Shown here: in pieces, positions 24,819-36,678 of the stretch
How positions within the stretch are numbered: position 1 is the first letter of the stretch
Layout of the letters: every line of letters begins with the position of its first letter
Assembly (NCBI GenBank): GCA_015489365.1
Contig: WFZW01000085.1
Span: 1-41,033 of the forward strand
Direction of reading: 5' to 3'
DNA length: 41,033 nucleotides
From: Deltaproteobacteria bacterium
Lineage (GTDB): Bacteria; Desulfobacterota; Dissulfuribacteria; Dissulfuribacterales; QOAL01
The notes under the pieces: model-generated
The model's database searches: none
What the model was told of the DNA's origin: nothing
Seen by the model: only the letters and a program-made list of their open reading frames with translations
Made by a program: the position numbers and the translations under genes

Positions 24819-26591
24819 ATGAAAAGGCTGTGGTTTGGATTCCTGGCATTTACCTTGATTTTCCCGGTAACGGCCATTGCCGGTGGCTATACTGCCCCCA
24901 GCACGGAAGAGCTGTTAAACAAAATTGATATGCTTAGCAGAGAACTTGAACAGGTCAAACAACAATTGAAAGAGGTCCGGGCACAGCAACAGCAGGCTAT
25001 GCACACGGTCAAGACTGTCAAGGAACAGCAGCAAGAGACCATGGAAACGGTTAACGATGTCTCTGAAAAGCTTGAAGATGTAACTGTAAACGGGGTGGAC
25101 CGGTTTAACCTTTCCGGGGATTTTCGTTTCAGGCTGGATTCTGCTAGGGCGCATGTCAAGGGATACTGGGCAGCAGATACCATACAAACAGCCATGGGAA
25201 CGATGGCAGGTTATGATGCCGCAAGCCTTGGGGCCTTCATGAGCCCCATGCTACCATCCCTCTCTCCTGCCCTACAGGCCCAAATGGGTGCTGTTATGGC
25301 GCAGTGGGACAGCATGAGTGTAAAACAGCGGATGGGTGTAATTGAGGGTATGATGGGAAGCCTAAACAAGAATCAAAGGATTGCCCTGTTAAACGCCATG
25401 AATCTCCACAAGACCTCTGGATTCAACCCGGATAACGACACCCTGTATACCACGCGCCTTCGTTTCAATGTAAAGGCCCAGGCAACTGACAATATCAACT
25501 TCAAGGGCCGCATTACCATGTACAAGATCTGGGGAATGGAGACCGCAAGGGCTACCGCGGCCCCGTTCTTCGCCCAAAACGGCTTTGCATGGGACCCGAA
25601 TATAAGCCGCCGGCCTAATGATACGGTTCTGCGTGTTGAAACCGCCTATGTCAACTGGACCAATATAGCCGACTTGCCCATTTGGTTCTCTGTAGGACGC
25701 CGACCCACGGTTGATGGCCCACCGCTTCAGCTCAAATACAATTACAGGAAGCGCTACGGTACGCCAGTTGCCCTAGGGGTTGATTGGACATTCGATGGTG
25801 CCACCATCGGTTACCAATATTTCAATCCATGGCCAGGCAAAATCCGCGTATGTTACGGCCGGGGATTTGAGTCGGGATTCAAGTACAGGGATCACAAGCT
25901 GGACGACACGGATCTATATGGCATAAGCTGGGACGTAATCAACGAGCCTGACAACCATGTATTTTCAAATATACAATTGTTCAAGGCCGCCGATGTACCA
26001 GACTTCATGGAAAACACCAATAATAGAGGGCTTCCTACCAATGCAACCGCAGAACTAGGCGACATTTATCACCTAAGTGGTGTCTACATGAATCGGTTCC
26101 GTGGAATAGATTGGTTCTTCAGCGCGGGTGTAAGCCGCACGGACAGCCGGGGCCATGGCTATATGGGTGCTGGCTTGTTGAACAATCCTGGCGAAGACGA
26201 AAATCACTGGGGATGGGCAACCTATGTAGGCGCCAGGGTTCCCCTTGAACAACTAAGCAGCAAGGTCGGATTCGAGTACAACTATGGTTCCCGTTACTGG
26301 ATCAACTTTACCCCTGCGGCTGACGATCTGTATCTTTCGAAACTTTCTACCAGGGGCCATGTAGGGGAGATCTACTGGATATGGGATATCCCTGAGACCC
26401 CGCTTTCAAAATATGGCAGGGCATTTATCAGGGCAGGTTATCAGTATTACTGGATAAATTATACGGGTAGCGGGTCATGGCTTGGAAAGCCGATTGATGT
26501 AGACGACCTTGATGATCCGATGAATGCCCAGATGTTCATGCCACTAGATAGGCTACAAAACTTCTATCTTACCTTCGAGGTCTATTTCTAG
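24819..26591 (+). CDS. DUF3373-type outer-membrane beta-barrel protein
   Basis: A 590-residue protein of the DUF3373 type, typical of sulfur- and sulfate-metabolising Desulfobacterota. A signal peptide (LWFGFLAFTLIFPVTAIA, cleavage after AIA) is followed by a coiled coil at about 30-85 (LNKIDMLSRELEQVKQQLKE). Residues about 95-590 contain many alternating beta strands rich in aromatic residues and Gly (FNLSGDFRFRLDS, IWFSVGRRP, FEYNYGSRYW), ending in LTFEVYF with the C-terminal Phe typical of BamA-recognised barrels. GGAGGG eight bases before the ATG at 24819 decides the start; the TTG/ATG upstream at 24762 is out of place. A terminator follows. The transported substrate is unknown. Confidence 0.88.
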   Translation: MKRLWFGFLAFTLIFPVTAIAGGYTAPSTEELLNKIDMLSRELEQVKQQLKEVRAQQQQAMHTVKTVKEQQQETMETVNDVSEKLEDVTVNGVDRFNLSGDFRFRLDSARAHVKGYWAADTIQTAMGTMAGYDAASLGAFMSPMLPSLSPALQAQMGAVMAQWDSMSVKQRMGVIEGMMGSLNKNQRIALLNAMNLHKTSGFNPDNDTLYTTRLRFNVKAQATDNINFKGRITMYKIWGMETARATAAPFFAQNGFAWDPNISRRPNDTVLRVETAYVNWTNIADLPIWFSVGRRPTVDGPPLQLKYNYRKRYGTPVALGVDWTFDGATIGYQYFNPWPGKIRVCYGRGFESGFKYRDHKLDDTDLYGISWDVINEPDNHVFSNIQLFKAADVPDFMENTNNRGLPTNATAELGDIYHLSGVYMNRFRGIDWFFSAGVSRTDSRGHGYMGAGLLNNPGEDENHWGWATYVGARVPLEQLSSKVGFEYNYGSRYWINFTPAADDLYLSKLSTRGHVGEIYWIWDIPETPLSKYGRAFIRAGYQYYWINYTGSGSWLGKPIDVDDLDDPMNAQMFMPLDRLQNFYLTFEVYF

Positions 26592-26625
26592 GAGAATACC
26601 TAGAAACCAAAGATAGACAATCATG

Positions 26626-26656
26626 AAAGGAAGGGGTAATTCCCCTTCCTTTTTTT
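26626..26656 (+). terminator. Intrinsic terminator after the OMP gene
   Basis: Arm AAAGGAAGGGG (26626-26636), loop of five, then CCCCTTCCTTT running into seven T. This is a textbook rho-independent terminator 35 bp after the stop codon. Confidence 0.9.
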
Positions 26657-26779
26657 ATCTTCTTTGCGGGAAATATTTCAAGGCCTTGCCACAGGCCATC
26701 AGGTTTGGATGACAACATGCAGATCATCTGGTAAAAGGATAGATAATTAGATGACCTGATCTTATACTGGAGGAGACGC

Positions 26780-27040
26780 ATGCCAATCCATGAATTTCAG
26801 TGCAAAAGCTGTGATTATGTATTTGAACTGCTCTTGATGACCAAAAAAGAGACGGAAAACGTACGGTGTCCTAAATGCCAAAGCCCTGAAGTAGGAAAAC
26901 TCATGAGTGCCCCGAACATCTCCGTAGATGGTGGAGGTGGAAAGGCCAGTGGATATAGCCACAGGCCTTCCGTGCAGGAACACAGATGCAAGTCGGGAAG
27001 CTGTACGAATATCAACATCCCTGGCTATTCGAGGGACTAG
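26780..27040 (+). CDS. FmdB-type zinc ribbon protein
   Basis: An 86-residue protein of the FmdB regulatory-like family. It begins PIHEFQCKSCDYVFE, and CPKC follows at residues 34-37, so two CxxC pairs form a zinc ribbon. The tail is disordered and Gly-rich (GGGGKASGYSH), ending in CKSGSCTN, a further Cys pair. Strong GGAGGAG precedes the ATG. The family is widespread in anaerobes; its function is not settled. Confidence 0.9.
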   Translation: MPIHEFQCKSCDYVFELLLMTKKETENVRCPKCQSPEVGKLMSAPNISVDGGGGKASGYSHRPSVQEHRCKSGSCTNINIPGYSRD

Positions 27041-27066
27041 ACAGGTGGTCTTTGACCATGGATATG

Positions 27067-27092
27067 CAACTATTTTATATAAAAAAGTTGCG
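27067..27092. other. Stem-loop between convergent genes
   Basis: GCAACT and AGTTGC (27067-27072 and 27087-27092) enclose complementary T and A runs, giving a stem of about ten pairs with one mismatch. It lies between the FmdB gene and the methyltransferase gene, which end facing each other. There is no T-run, so termination is possible but uncertain. Confidence 0.35.
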
Positions 27093-27139
27093 GGTCATAC
27101 CTTTGCCCTAGGCAATACAAGTTCGTGCTTAAAGAGGGA

Positions 27140-27880
27140 TCAAGCCTTCTGCCTTAATCTTACAAGCACAACCTCGATAGTCTCATCGTCGGAACGTAGG
27201 GTCTGCTTCTGGGCCGCTATCTCATAGCGTTCTTTACACCGTTCTAGAAACGGTCTAACACTCTTTCTTCTGGCATCGTGGGCCAAGTAGATGGTTCCGC
27301 CAGGTGCAAGATATCTAGCAAAGACATCCAGGAGTGGATCGAAAAATTTCTCGTGGAAAAGGACCTCCGAACCAATTATCGTATCAAAAAGACCGAGCTC
27401 CGAAGGATTGTTCCAATCCAAGGTAGTACATATGGGAGTGCACCCATTGACTGCCGAGGAGACCCGCACAAAATCGAGTATCTCATCTTTATAATCGGTA
27501 ATGGTTACATCGTGGCCGAAGGCAGAGGCAACGATACCGGCAACCCCCAGGCCAGCGCCTATCTCAAGGACCTTCTGGTCCGCAACAGGTTTACTGCGCG
27601 CCATGAAATGTGCCATTACCACGGCCGCCTCCCATATCTTGACCCAAAAGGGAAAGTCCGCTGTATCCTTGAAAATATCCTTGCCAGCAATAAGCGGTTC
27701 GATATCTGCAACCTTTAAAAAATAAAAAGGCCTACCCTTCACAGAAAGCTGTTCGAATTCCAGCTTGTATCTGGCCCTGAGTCGTCTACAAATATCCTTT
27801 GCGTGATCAGGGATAGAAATATCTGGCGGAAGTCCTATTATCGAACCAACATCTGTACCCTTATCCTTTTGCTTATCCAT
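27140..27880 (-). CDS. Class I SAM methyltransferase (Nnt1/METTL-like)
   Basis: A 246-residue Rossmann-fold methyltransferase of the Methyltransf_16 type, often protein-lysine N-methyltransferases. Motif I is LEIGAGLGVAGIVA with the acidic TITDYKDE as motif II. PFWVKIWEAAVVMAHFM and GSEVLFHEKFFDPLL complete the picture. It begins 30 bp after rpoC on the same strand, where many bacteria have rpsL/rpsG. Co-transcription with rpoBC is likely. The target is unknown; a ribosomal or translation protein is a speculative idea based only on position. Confidence 0.85.
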   Translation of the reverse strand: MDKQKDKGTDVGSIIGLPPDISIPDHAKDICRRLRARYKLEFEQLSVKGRPFYFLKVADIEPLIAGKDIFKDTADFPFWVKIWEAAVVMAHFMARSKPVADQKVLEIGAGLGVAGIVASAFGHDVTITDYKDEILDFVRVSSAVNGCTPICTTLDWNNPSELGLFDTIIGSEVLFHEKFFDPLLDVFARYLAPGGTIYLAHDARRKSVRPFLERCKERYEIAAQKQTLRSDDETIEVVLVRLRQKA

Positions 27881-27909
27881 TCATCTCACCTCGGCTGGGC
27901 CATCCCTGT

Positions 27910-30900
27910 TTATCCTTGTAATGGTACGGACCGCTTCCGCTCCTTTTCTTCATAGAAGACCCTTCCCGTACCTGCAGGTATCAGGCGTCCCATGATCACA
28001 TTTTCCTTGAGGCCACGCAGATGGTCCACCTTCCCCATGATAGAGGCGTCGGTCAGTACCTTCGTCGTCTCCTGGAAGGATGCCGCCGAGATGAAGCTGT
28101 CCGTTGTAAGCGACGCCCTGGTAATTCCAAGAAGCATGGGTTCAGCGGTTGCTGGCTCACCGCCCTCGGCAAGGATCTTTTCGTTTTCCTTCTCGAATTC
28201 AGTACGCTCTACCTGTTCACCAAGCATAAAGTGGCTGTCCCCTACGCTGGTTATCTTGACCCGGCGAAGCATCTGTCGCACGATGACCTCTATGTGTTTA
28301 TCGTTGATCTTGACACCCTGCAGCCGGTATACCTCCTGGATCTCATCCACCAGATATCTTGCCAACTCCTTGATACCCTTAACCCGCAAGATATCGTGTG
28401 GATTGACTACACCATCCATCAGTGGCTCGCCAGCCCGGACATAATCGCCTTCATGAACATTGATATGTTTTCCCCTCGGTACTAGATATTCCTTTGGCTC
28501 ACCAAACTCGGGCGTGATTATGATACGACGTTTACTCTTTATGTCCTTTCCGAAGGATACAACACCATCTATGTCGCTGATGATGGCATATTCCTTGGGC
28601 TTTCGAACCTCGAAAAGCTCAGCCACCCTTGGTAGACCCCCTGTTATATCCTTGGTCTTGGTGGTTTCCCTTGGAATCTTGGCCACAGGCTCACCGGCCT
28701 GGATCATATCCCCTTCATTGACCGTAATAATGGCCCCCACAGGTAGGAGGTACCTGGCCTCGCCCTTTGACTTGACCAATTTTAGTGTACGGCCCCGTTC
28801 ATCCTTAATGGAAACCCTTGGCCTGTATTCAGCGGCCTTGTGCTGAATCACCACCTTGCTGGCCTTACCGGTTACCGGGTCCACCTTCTCCTGGATGGTT
28901 ACACCCTCTATGATATCACCAAACTTGATCTTACCTGAAACCTCGGTGAGTATCGGAATGGTAAATGGATCCCATTGTGCAAGCTTCTGGCCTGGCTCCA
29001 CCTCTTGGCCTTCCTCCACCAGCAATTCTGCACCGTAGATGACCGGATATCGCTCTCGCTCACGTCCATCAGGGGACACGATAACGATCTCACCATTTCG
29101 ATTGAGGACCACGTTACGGCCCTCGGCATTCCTGACCGCATTGACCCTCTCAAGCCTAACCGATCCCTTGCCCCTTGAACGGATCTCGGCCTGTTCCACC
29201 TTGCCACTGGCCGTTCCACCGATGTGAAATGTGCGCATGGTGAGCTGTGTCCCTGGTTCACCAATAGACTCTGCAGCGATGATACCCACGGCCTCGCCCT
29301 GGGCAACGAGCCTTCCCCTGGACAGGTCCCTGCCGTAACACTTTGAACATACGCCGAATGGTGCCCTACAGGCCAACACCGACCTTATTTCCACCTTGGA
29401 TATCCCGGCATCTTCTATCTTCTTAATGCCCTCTTCGTCGATTTCCTGATTGGCTGGTACTAGGACCTCCCCTGTCACAGGGTCAACGATATCCATCAAG
29501 GCTACACGTCCCAGGATCCTTTCACCAAGACGCTGGATTATCTCTCCACCCTCCATCAGGTGTTCTATCTCGATACCGTCTATGGTACCGCAGTCTTCCA
29601 TGGTAATGGTGGAATCCTGTGCGACATCCACTAACCGCCTGGTCAAATAACCGGAGTTGGCTGTCTTGAGTGCAGTGTCTGCCAACCCCTTCCTAGCGCC
29701 GTGGGTGGATATGAAATATTCGAGCACACTCAGGCCTTCTCGGAAATTCGCCTGGATCGGTGTCTCGATGATCTCGCCCGATGGCTTGGCCATGAGTCCG
29801 CGCATACCGGCAAGCTGCCTGATCTGATCCTTGCTACCCCTTGCCCCTGAATCGGCCATGACAAATATAGGATTGAAGCTGGAAACCGCAACGCTCTTGC
29901 CTTCCTTGTTCTTGACATATTCTACAGAGATCTCATCCATCATCTCCTTGGCAACATCATCTGTAGCCCGACTCCAGATATCAATCACCTTGTTATATCT
30001 TTCACCATCTGTAATGAGGCCCTCGGCATACTGGTTCTGCACCTCGGCAACCTCTGACTGGGCCTTTCTAAGAACTTTTTCCTTATTGACCGGCACCTTC
30101 ATGTCGCTTATAGCAATGGAAATACCGGCATAGGAGGCAAATTTATAACCTACATCCTTTATTCTGTCTGCAAGAATACAGGTTTTCTTAGCGCCTGCTT
30201 TCCTATAGCTGACGTCGATCAGCTTGGCCAGATCCTTCTTGCGAAGTACCTTGTTTAACAACTCGAATGGGACCTCTTCAGGTACGATGTCAGCAAGAAT
30301 GACCCTGCCTACTGTGGTATCCACCATCTTTCCTTTGATGCGAACCTTGATTCGGGCCTGAAGATGTACACTTCCCTTGTTCCAGGCCAAGATCACCTCT
30401 TCAGGTGACATGAAACTCTTGCCTTCACCGACCACGAAGGGCCTTTCCCTGGTCATATAGTAGATCCCAAGTACTATATCCTGGGTTGCCATGATAATCG
30501 GTTCGCCATGGGCCGGGGAAAGCACATTGTTAGTAGACATCATCAAGACCCTTGCCTCGGTTTGGGCCTCGATTGAAAGTGGTACATGGACCGCCATCTG
30601 ATCCCCGTCGAAATCGGCGTTATAGGCAACGCAAACAAGGGGATGAAGCATTATCGCCTTGCCCTCCACAAGCACCGGCTCAAATGCCTGTATACCAAGC
30701 CTGTGCAACGTTGGGGCACGGTTCAAGAGGATTGGATGTTCCCTTACAACCTCATCAAGCGCATCCCATACCTCGGGAAGTTCCTTTTCCACCATCTTTT
30801 TTGCGCTTTTTATGGTGGTAACCAATCCCTTCTGCTCAAGCTTATTGTATATGAATGGCTTGAACAACTCGATGGCCATCTGCTTTGGCAGGCCACACTG

Positions 30901-31992
30901 GTGAAGCCTAAGCTCTGGCCCCACCACGATCACGGACCTGCCCGAGTAATCCACCCTTTTCCCTAGGAGATTCTGGCGGAAACGCCCCTGCTTTCCCTTG
31001 AGCATATCGGAAAGCGACTTCAAGGGCCTCTTATTGGGACCAGTAACTACCCTTCCCCTGCGACCATTATCGAAAAGGACATCTACCGCCTCCTGGAGCA
31101 TCCTCTTCTCGTTCCTGATAATGATCTCAGGGGCATCGAGTTCCTTGAGACGCTTTAGCCGATTGTTCCGGTTTATGACCCTTCGGTAGAGATCGTTCAG
31201 GTCAGAGGTGGCAAAACGGCCACCATCGAGGGGAACCAATGGTCTAAGATCGGGGGGCAAGACCGGGACCACACTCAATATCATCCACTCTGGCCGATTA
31301 CCCGAATCCCTGAATGCCTCCACCACCCTTAGCCTCTTGCCCAGCTTCTTCCTCTTGGCCTCGGAGCGGGTCTTTTGCATGTCTTGCCTGAGCTGCTTGG
31401 ACAATGAGTCCAGGTCCAGCTGGCTCAGTAATAGATGTACGGCCTCGGCGCCTATGCCCACCTTGAACTTATCGCCAAATTGCTCCAGGTTCTTGTGATA
31501 GGCCTCATCAGTCATCAGGGTACCCACAGGGATCTCAGGAAGCTGGGATTCTATGACGATATGGGATTCAAAATACAGTACCCTCTCCAGCTCCTTGAGA
31601 CTCAAGTCGAGAAGCGAACCTATCTTGCTGGGAAGGCTCTTTAGAAACCATATATGTGCAACCGGTGCAGCAAGGGAGATATGGGCCATCCTGCTTCGAC
31701 GGACCTTAGACTGGATTACTTCAACCCCGCATTTTTCGCATACGACCCCTCTATGCTTCATGCGTTTGTATTTACCGCAAAGGCATTCATAATCCTTTAC
31801 CGGACCGAAAATCTTTGCACAGAACAGGCCGTCCCTTTCGGGTTTAAAGGTTCGGTAATTTATAGTTTCGGGTTGTTTTACCTCACCGTGTGATCTTTTC
31901 AGTATATTTTCAGGGGAAGAAACCGATATACGTACTGCCTTAAAATTCAAAGGATCCTTGGGCTTGGTAAAAAGCGATAGAAGATCATCCAT
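27910..31992 (-). CDS. rpoC: RNA polymerase beta' subunit
   Basis: A 1360-residue beta' subunit of RNA polymerase. The first zinc site uses Cys70, Cys72, Cys85 and Cys88 (CLCGKYKR...CEKCG). The catalytic Mg is held by Asp460, Asp462 and Asp464 in [29 protein letters not shown] belongs to the bridge-helix area, and the second zinc site is near residues 885-900 ([14 protein letters not shown]). The protein is full length. It follows rpoB after 95 bp, a gap holding part of a dispersed repeat. GCAAACCT-like purine context before the ATG is weak, and coupling to rpoB is interrupted by the repeat. Confidence 0.99.
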   Translation of the reverse strand: MDDLLSLFTKPKDPLNFKAVRISVSSPENILKRSHGEVKQPETINYRTFKPERDGLFCAKIFGPVKDYECLCGKYKRMKHRGVVCEKCGVEVIQSKVRRSRMAHISLAAPVAHIWFLKSLPSKIGSLLDLSLKELERVLYFESHIVIESQLPEIPVGTLMTDEAYHKNLEQFGDKFKVGIGAEAVHLLLSQLDLDSLSKQLRQDMQKTRSEAKRKKLGKRLRVVEAFRDSGNRPEWMILSVVPVLPPDLRPLVPLDGGRFATSDLNDLYRRVINRNNRLKRLKELDAPEIIIRNEKRMLQEAVDVLFDNGRRGRVVTGPNKRPLKSLSDMLKGKQGRFRQNLLGKRVDYSGRSVIVVGPELRLHQCGLPKQMAIELFKPFIYNKLEQKGLVTTIKSAKKMVEKELPEVWDALDEVVREHPILLNRAPTLHRLGIQAFEPVLVEGKAIMLHPLVCVAYNADFDGDQMAVHVPLSIEAQTEARVLMMSTNNVLSPAHGEPIIMATQDIVLGIYYMTRERPFVVGEGKSFMSPEEVILAWNKGSVHLQARIKVRIKGKMVDTTVGRVILADIVPEEVPFELLNKVLRKKDLAKLIDVSYRKAGAKKTCILADRIKDVGYKFASYAGISIAISDMKVPVNKEKVLRKAQSEVAEVQNQYAEGLITDGERYNKVIDIWSRATDDVAKEMMDEISVEYVKNKEGKSVAVSSFNPIFVMADSGARGSKDQIRQLAGMRGLMAKPSGEIIETPIQANFREGLSVLEYFISTHGARKGLADTALKTANSGYLTRRLVDVAQDSTITMEDCGTIDGIEIEHLMEGGEIIQRLGERILGRVALMDIVDPVTGEVLVPANQEIDEEGIKKIEDAGISKVEIRSVLACRAPFGVCSKCYGRDLSRGRLVAQGEAVGIIAAESIGEPGTQLTMRTFHIGGTASGKVEQAEIRSRGKGSVRLERVNAVRNAEGRNVVLNRNGEIVIVSPDGRERERYPVIYGAELLVEEGQEVEPGQKLAQWDPFTIPILTEVSGKIKFGDIIEGVTIQEKVDPVTGKASKVVIQHKAAEYRPRVSIKDERGRTLKLVKSKGEARYLLPVGAIITVNEGDMIQAGEPVAKIPRETTKTKDITGGLPRVAELFEVRKPKEYAIISDIDGVVSFGKDIKSKRRIIITPEFGEPKEYLVPRGKHINVHEGDYVRAGEPLMDGVVNPHDILRVKGIKELARYLVDEIQEVYRLQGVKINDKHIEVIVRQMLRRVKITSVGDSHFMLGEQVERTEFEKENEKILAEGGEPATAEPMLLGITRASLTTDSFISAASFQETTKVLTDASIMGKVDHLRGLKENVIMGRLIPAGTGRVFYEEKERKRSVPLQG

Positions 31993-32003
31993 TGAGCAAA
32001 CCT

Positions 32004-32056
32004 CTTGTCTATATATGTCCTTGGGTGTCCATGGCTAATCAAAAGAATGCATTTCA
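32004..32056 (+). repeat. Dispersed intergenic repeat, copy 7 (right end only)
   Basis: ATGTCCTTGGGTGTCCATGG (32015-32034) followed by CTAATCAAAAGAATGCATTT matches the tail of copies 1, 3 and 8. It occupies half of the rpoB-rpoC gap and runs antisense to these genes. Confidence 0.65.
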
Positions 32057-32087
32057 GATAAAATGGCTGGCCATGTCCAGCTGCCAA

Positions 32088-35000
32088 TTACTCCAATAAA
32101 TCAATATCCATGCACAGTCCCTGAAGCTCCTTTACCAGCACGTTGAAGGATTCAGGGAGACCTGCCTCAAGGAAGTTATTACCCTTCACTATCTTTTCAT
32201 ACATCCTTGAACGACCTACCACATCATCGGATTTAACGGTCAAAAACTCCTGAAGGGAATAGGCAGCACCATAGGCCTCCATGGCCCATACCTCCATCTC
32301 ACCCAATCGCTGCCCCCCGAACTGGGCCTTACCACCCAGGGGTTGCTGGGTTACAAGGGAATAGGGCCCTGTAGATCTTGCATGTATCTTGTCAGACACC
32401 AGGTGATGGAGCTTTAACATGTACATCACCCCTACCGTTACCTTTTCGGCAAAGGGTTCGCCTGTTCCACCATCATACAGGGTGACCTGTCCAAGCTCCG
32501 ACTGATTGGACTCCACCAGAAACTTGCGTATCGTGTGCTCGTCGGCACCATCGAACACCGGCGTTGCCACAGGTATGCCGTTTCCAAGATGAAGCGCCAG
32601 TTCCCTCACCTGTTCATCATCGAGCCCATCCAACAGGGCCGACAGCTCTTCAGGTGAATATATCCTTGCGAGCTTGGCCTTGATCTTCTCAACCTGGAAT
32701 TTTTTGGCCATGGCCTCCAACTGACGCCCAAGGCTCTTGGCTCCCCAACCCAGGTGTACCTCCAGAATCTGGCCTACATTCATGCGGGAAGGCACACCGA
32801 GGGGATTTAGTATTATGTCCACTGGCGTACCATCGGCGAAGTAGGGCATGTCCTCTTCAGGGACGATCTTTGATACCACACCCTTGTTACCGTGACGGCC
32901 TGCCATCTTGTCTCCAACAGAAAGCTTCCTCTTCATGGCCACATAGACCCTGACCATCTTGATGACACCTGGTGGAAGATCGTCACCCTTTTTGAGCCGC
33001 TCGATCTTGCCCTCAAAAAACGAACGTATCCTTTCAATCTCTCCTTCATACCAGCTGAGCACATCAGCAACTACTGGATCGATCTTCGTCTTTCCCTCAA
33101 GAACTATGTCGGCCAAGGCATGAAAGGGTACCTTCTCAAGTACCGCCTCTGTAATCTCCTCACCAGCATCCAATAACAGTTCGCCACGGACATCCTTTAT
33201 GGGCATGGCGGTTTTTCGGCCTGCAAAATGACGATAAAGCTTCTTGAGAGCTGTACGCCTGATGACCTTTATCTCGTCCTCCTGGTCCTTGAGGATCGCT
33301 GCAATTTCAAGATCTTCAATGGCCTGTGCCCGTTCATCCTTTGGCACCCCCTTTCTACAGAAGACCTTAGCATCAATCACTACCCCCTTGACGCCCGGAG
33401 GTACCCGAAGCGAGGTATCCTTTACATCACCGGCCTTTTCACCAAATATCGCCCTCAAGAGCTTCTCCTCCGGTGACAATTGGGTCTCCCCCTTGGGGGT
33501 GACCTTTCCAACCAAGATATCGCCGGCCTTGACCTCAGCCCCTACCCTGATGATTCCCGAATCATCCAGGTTTCTCAGGGCCTCTTCACCGACATTGGGT
33601 ATATCCCTTGTAATCTCTTCCTTGCCCAATTTCGTATCACGGGCCTCTACCTCGAACTCTTCTATATGCACGGAGGTAAATACATCCTCCTTGACAAGCC
33701 GCTCACTGACTATGATCGCATCCTCGAAATTGTAGCCACGCCAAGGCATGAAGGCTACGACCACGTTCTTGCCAAGTGCCAACTCACCATATTTAGTAGA
33801 TGGGCCATCCACTAGCACCTCACCCTTGGAGACCCTCTGGCCAGGTTTTACGATGGGAATCTGGTTCAAGGTGGTAGTCTGATTCGATTTTTGGTATTTG
33901 ATCAACTTATGAATCTCTACCTCTACAGGAAGACCTGCCTCCTCGTCCTCGCCATAGGCTATAATCAGGCGGGTGGAATCTACATTCTCTACCCATCCGT
34001 CCCTCTTGGCCACTATGGTCACCCCGGAATCCACTGCCACCTTCCGTTCCATTCCAGTACCTACCAGGGGGGCATCACTTATCAAAAGGGGCACTGCCTG
34101 GCGCTGCATGTTTGATCCCATCAAGGCCCTATTTGCATCATCATTTTCAAGGAAGGGGACCAATCCTGCCGAAACACTGACAAGCTGATTCGGGGCAACA
34201 TCTATCGCTGTTACCTCCTCGGCCGGAACAATAAAGAACTCGCCCTTTCGCCTGACACCTACATGGTCATCTATTATCTTACCATCTTCATCTATGGATA
34301 TAGTTGCCTGGGCAATGGTCTCATCCTCCTCCTGGGAGGCGGTCATGTATACGATCTCACCTGTCACGCGGCGGTTTTTCACCTTCCTGTACGGGGTCTC
34401 AATAAAGCCGTATTCGTTTATGCGCCCATAGGTACTAAGGGAGACGATAAGTCCTATGTTAGGCCCTTCAGGGGTCTCAATGGGACAAATCCTGCCGTAG
34501 TGGGTAGGATGTACGTCTCGCACCTCGAACCCTGCACGTTCCCTTGAAAGACCTCCAGGCCCAAGGGCGGAAAGACGCCTCTTGTGCGTAACCTCAGAAA
34601 GCGGGTTCGTCTGGTCCATAAACTGGGACAGCTGGCTCGAGCCGAAAAATTCCTTGATGACCGAACTTACCGGCTTGGGATTGACCAGGTCGTTAGGCAT
34701 GAGGGCCTCTATCTCCTGGAGAGTCATCCTTTCCTTGATGGCCCGCTCCATTCGCACAAGGCCTATCCTATATTGGTTTTCAATAAGCTCTCCTACCGAC
34801 CTGACCCTTCTATTGCCCAGGTGGTCTATATCATCCACCGTACCCTGGGTATCCTTGAGTCTTACCAATTCCCTGACGGTCTCCAATATGTCCTCAGGGG
34901 TCAAAACCTTTTGGGACAAGGGCGTATTCAGGCCCAAGCGCTGATTTATCTTGTATCTGCCCACCTCGGATAAATCATAGGTATCAGGATTAAAGAAAAG

Positions 35001-36179
35001 GGAGTTGAAAAACTTCTGAGCTACCTCGAGTATCAAGGGGCTACTGGGCCTTAACCGCCTATATATCTCGATTATCGCATCCTCTTGCGTCTCTACCTTG
35101 TCCAGACAAAGGGTATCCCTAAGAGAGGAACTGACACGTATGCCATCGATGAAAAGGGTCTTGATCTCAGAAATACCTGCCTCTCTACACCTTTCGATGT
35201 CTGCCTGTGAGATTACGGTATTGATCGGGATAATTATCTCCCCGGTGGAAGGATCTACCACGTCCTTGGCAGTCACCTTGCCTTCTAACTCCTCAGGCTG
35301 CACAGGCACCCTGGTTATGCCCAACTCATCGAGCTTCCTCATCATGGTCCTTGAGAACTTCCTGTTTTTACGGACCAGGATATCCCCTGTTTCAGGATTA
35401 ATCACATCCATCGTGGCCCTTTGGCCGACCAGGGTCTTGGGGTTTACCTCGCGATAGACAAGGGAACCATCCAGGATATACGTATCCCAATCGTAAAAAA
35501 TGGAAAGTAGATCCTCAGTGGAATGACCTAGGGCCTTGAGGAGGATAGTAGCCGGAAACTTTCTGCGCCTGTCTATCCGGACATGTAGGATATCCTTTGG
35601 ATCGAACTCAAAGTCTATCCATGATCCCCTAACTGGTATCATCCGGCAGGAATACAGTAACTTACCACTGGTATGACTCTTACCCTTATCGTGATCGAAA
35701 AACACCCCAGGGGAACGCTGAAGCTGGCTCACCACCACCCTCTCTGTCCCATTGATGATAAAGGTTCCAGTCCTGGTCATCAGGGGCAAGGTCCCAAAAT
35801 AGATCTCCTGTTCCTTGATGTCCCTGATACTCTGGACACCGCTCTCCTTGTCCACATCATAGGACAAGAGCCGAACGACTATCTTCATTGGCGCCTCAAA
35901 GGTGGCACCCCTGGAAATACACTCTTCCTGCGTATACTTCGGTTCGCCTATGGTGTATTGAACAAATTCCAGCGAAGAAGCCCCGGTAAAATCGGTTATT
36001 GGAAAGACACTGTTGAACGCAGCTTGCAATCCAGTATCCTCCCTGGCTTCTGGGGCTACGTCCTTCTGCATGAACTTAGCATAGGAACGTCGTTGCATTT
36101 CGATCAAATGCGGGATGTCTACAATCTTCTTTACGTGACCGAAATTCTTTCTTAAAGGGAGTGTTTGAAACTTTAACAT
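32088..36179 (-). CDS. rpoB: RNA polymerase beta subunit
   Basis: A 1363-residue beta subunit. The rifampicin pocket ([11 protein letters not shown], Asp522, His532, Ser537) keeps the residues found in sensitive enzymes. AYNFED-type segment [27 protein letters not shown] and the C-terminal clamp ([27 protein letters not shown]) are intact. The domain order is standard and the length normal. AGAGG lies upstream of the ATG at 36179. The 499-bp gap before it, unusual within this operon, holds a 35-bp palindrome and a dispersed repeat. Confidence 0.99.
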   Translation of the reverse strand: MLKFQTLPLRKNFGHVKKIVDIPHLIEMQRRSYAKFMQKDVAPEAREDTGLQAAFNSVFPITDFTGASSLEFVQYTIGEPKYTQEECISRGATFEAPMKIVVRLLSYDVDKESGVQSIRDIKEQEIYFGTLPLMTRTGTFIINGTERVVVSQLQRSPGVFFDHDKGKSHTSGKLLYSCRMIPVRGSWIDFEFDPKDILHVRIDRRRKFPATILLKALGHSTEDLLSIFYDWDTYILDGSLVYREVNPKTLVGQRATMDVINPETGDILVRKNRKFSRTMMRKLDELGITRVPVQPEELEGKVTAKDVVDPSTGEIIIPINTVISQADIERCREAGISEIKTLFIDGIRVSSSLRDTLCLDKVETQEDAIIEIYRRLRPSSPLILEVAQKFFNSLFFNPDTYDLSEVGRYKINQRLGLNTPLSQKVLTPEDILETVRELVRLKDTQGTVDDIDHLGNRRVRSVGELIENQYRIGLVRMERAIKERMTLQEIEALMPNDLVNPKPVSSVIKEFFGSSQLSQFMDQTNPLSEVTHKRRLSALGPGGLSRERAGFEVRDVHPTHYGRICPIETPEGPNIGLIVSLSTYGRINEYGFIETPYRKVKNRRVTGEIVYMTASQEEDETIAQATISIDEDGKIIDDHVGVRRKGEFFIVPAEEVTAIDVAPNQLVSVSAGLVPFLENDDANRALMGSNMQRQAVPLLISDAPLVGTGMERKVAVDSGVTIVAKRDGWVENVDSTRLIIAYGEDEEAGLPVEVEIHKLIKYQKSNQTTTLNQIPIVKPGQRVSKGEVLVDGPSTKYGELALGKNVVVAFMPWRGYNFEDAIIVSERLVKEDVFTSVHIEEFEVEARDTKLGKEEITRDIPNVGEEALRNLDDSGIIRVGAEVKAGDILVGKVTPKGETQLSPEEKLLRAIFGEKAGDVKDTSLRVPPGVKGVVIDAKVFCRKGVPKDERAQAIEDLEIAAILKDQEDEIKVIRRTALKKLYRHFAGRKTAMPIKDVRGELLLDAGEEITEAVLEKVPFHALADIVLEGKTKIDPVVADVLSWYEGEIERIRSFFEGKIERLKKGDDLPPGVIKMVRVYVAMKRKLSVGDKMAGRHGNKGVVSKIVPEEDMPYFADGTPVDIILNPLGVPSRMNVGQILEVHLGWGAKSLGRQLEAMAKKFQVEKIKAKLARIYSPEELSALLDGLDDEQVRELALHLGNGIPVATPVFDGADEHTIRKFLVESNQSELGQVTLYDGGTGEPFAEKVTVGVMYMLKLHHLVSDKIHARSTGPYSLVTQQPLGGKAQFGGQRLGEMEVWAMEAYGAAYSLQEFLTVKSDDVVGRSRMYEKIVKGNNFLEAGLPESFNVLVKELQGLCMDIDLLE

Positions 36180-36233
36180 ATGGTGCTGCCTCTAACTGGC
36201 TATTGAGAGAGTATTTAGAAAGGAAATTTTTTA

Positions 36234-36257
36234 TAACTGTTCAGCGTAACTGTTCAG
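36234..36257. repeat. Tandem 11-bp direct repeat before rpoB
   Basis: TAACTGTTCAG occurs at 36234-36244 and 36247-36257, 55 to 78 bp before the rpoB start. It could be a protein-binding site; nothing known matches. Confidence 0.35.
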
Positions 36258-36449
36258 TATGTTTCTGATTTTTTGCCTTAAACATACATGGATTTGCCTG
36301 GACATATTCCTTTTCTTCACACCAACAGGACATGAAGAAAGGCCTAGCCCACGTACCTGTTATAACCATTGAGCGCTAAGAAGGATTTTGAATATTTATC
36401 CCATGGCCAGTCGGCCAGTAATAAATGCCTTTTCTCATTGTTTGTGTCC

Positions 36450-36574
36450 TTATTTTCATGGTAACCACCATTCCTGAAACGGACACAACGCAATATCAAA
36501 AGCCCCACTAGAAGCATTTTGCCGCTTGTCCGTGTATGTCCTTGTGTGTCATGGTTAATCAAAAAATCATTTTC
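36450..36574 (+). repeat. Dispersed intergenic repeat, copy 8 (right half)
   Basis: TATTTTCATGGTAACCACCA begins at 36451, GGACACAACGCAATATCAAA at 36481, and TCCTTGTGTGTCATGGTTAA ends near 36557. It lies between rplL and rpoB, in antisense orientation to them. Confidence 0.75.
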
Positions 36575-36593
36575 AAATAAAATTTATAACAAA

Positions 36594-36628
36594 AATTTGT
36601 ACCAGGACATGATGTCCTGGTACAAATT
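36594..36628 (-). terminator. 35-bp perfect palindrome, likely rplL-rpoB attenuator
   Basis: Two 17-base arms (36594-36610 and 36612-36628) are exact reverse complements around one G. On the minus strand, the direction of the operon, the stem is followed by a U-rich tract (AAATTTTTGTT). Transcription would partly end between rplL and rpoB, as at the attenuator known at this place in E. coli. Confidence 0.65.
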
Positions 36629-36678
36629 AACGGGATTTGAATCTGAAAAAAATCTGTGGCCTTCACAAAGAAATTTCT

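Noticed and set aside
28021-28485. Open frame of 154 codons opposite rpoC
   Set aside because: It is antisense to the conserved C-terminal part of rpoC and has no family resemblance.
35673-36155. Open frame of 160 codons opposite rpoB
   Set aside because: It is antisense to a conserved gene, has no recognisable protein features and follows from codon bias.
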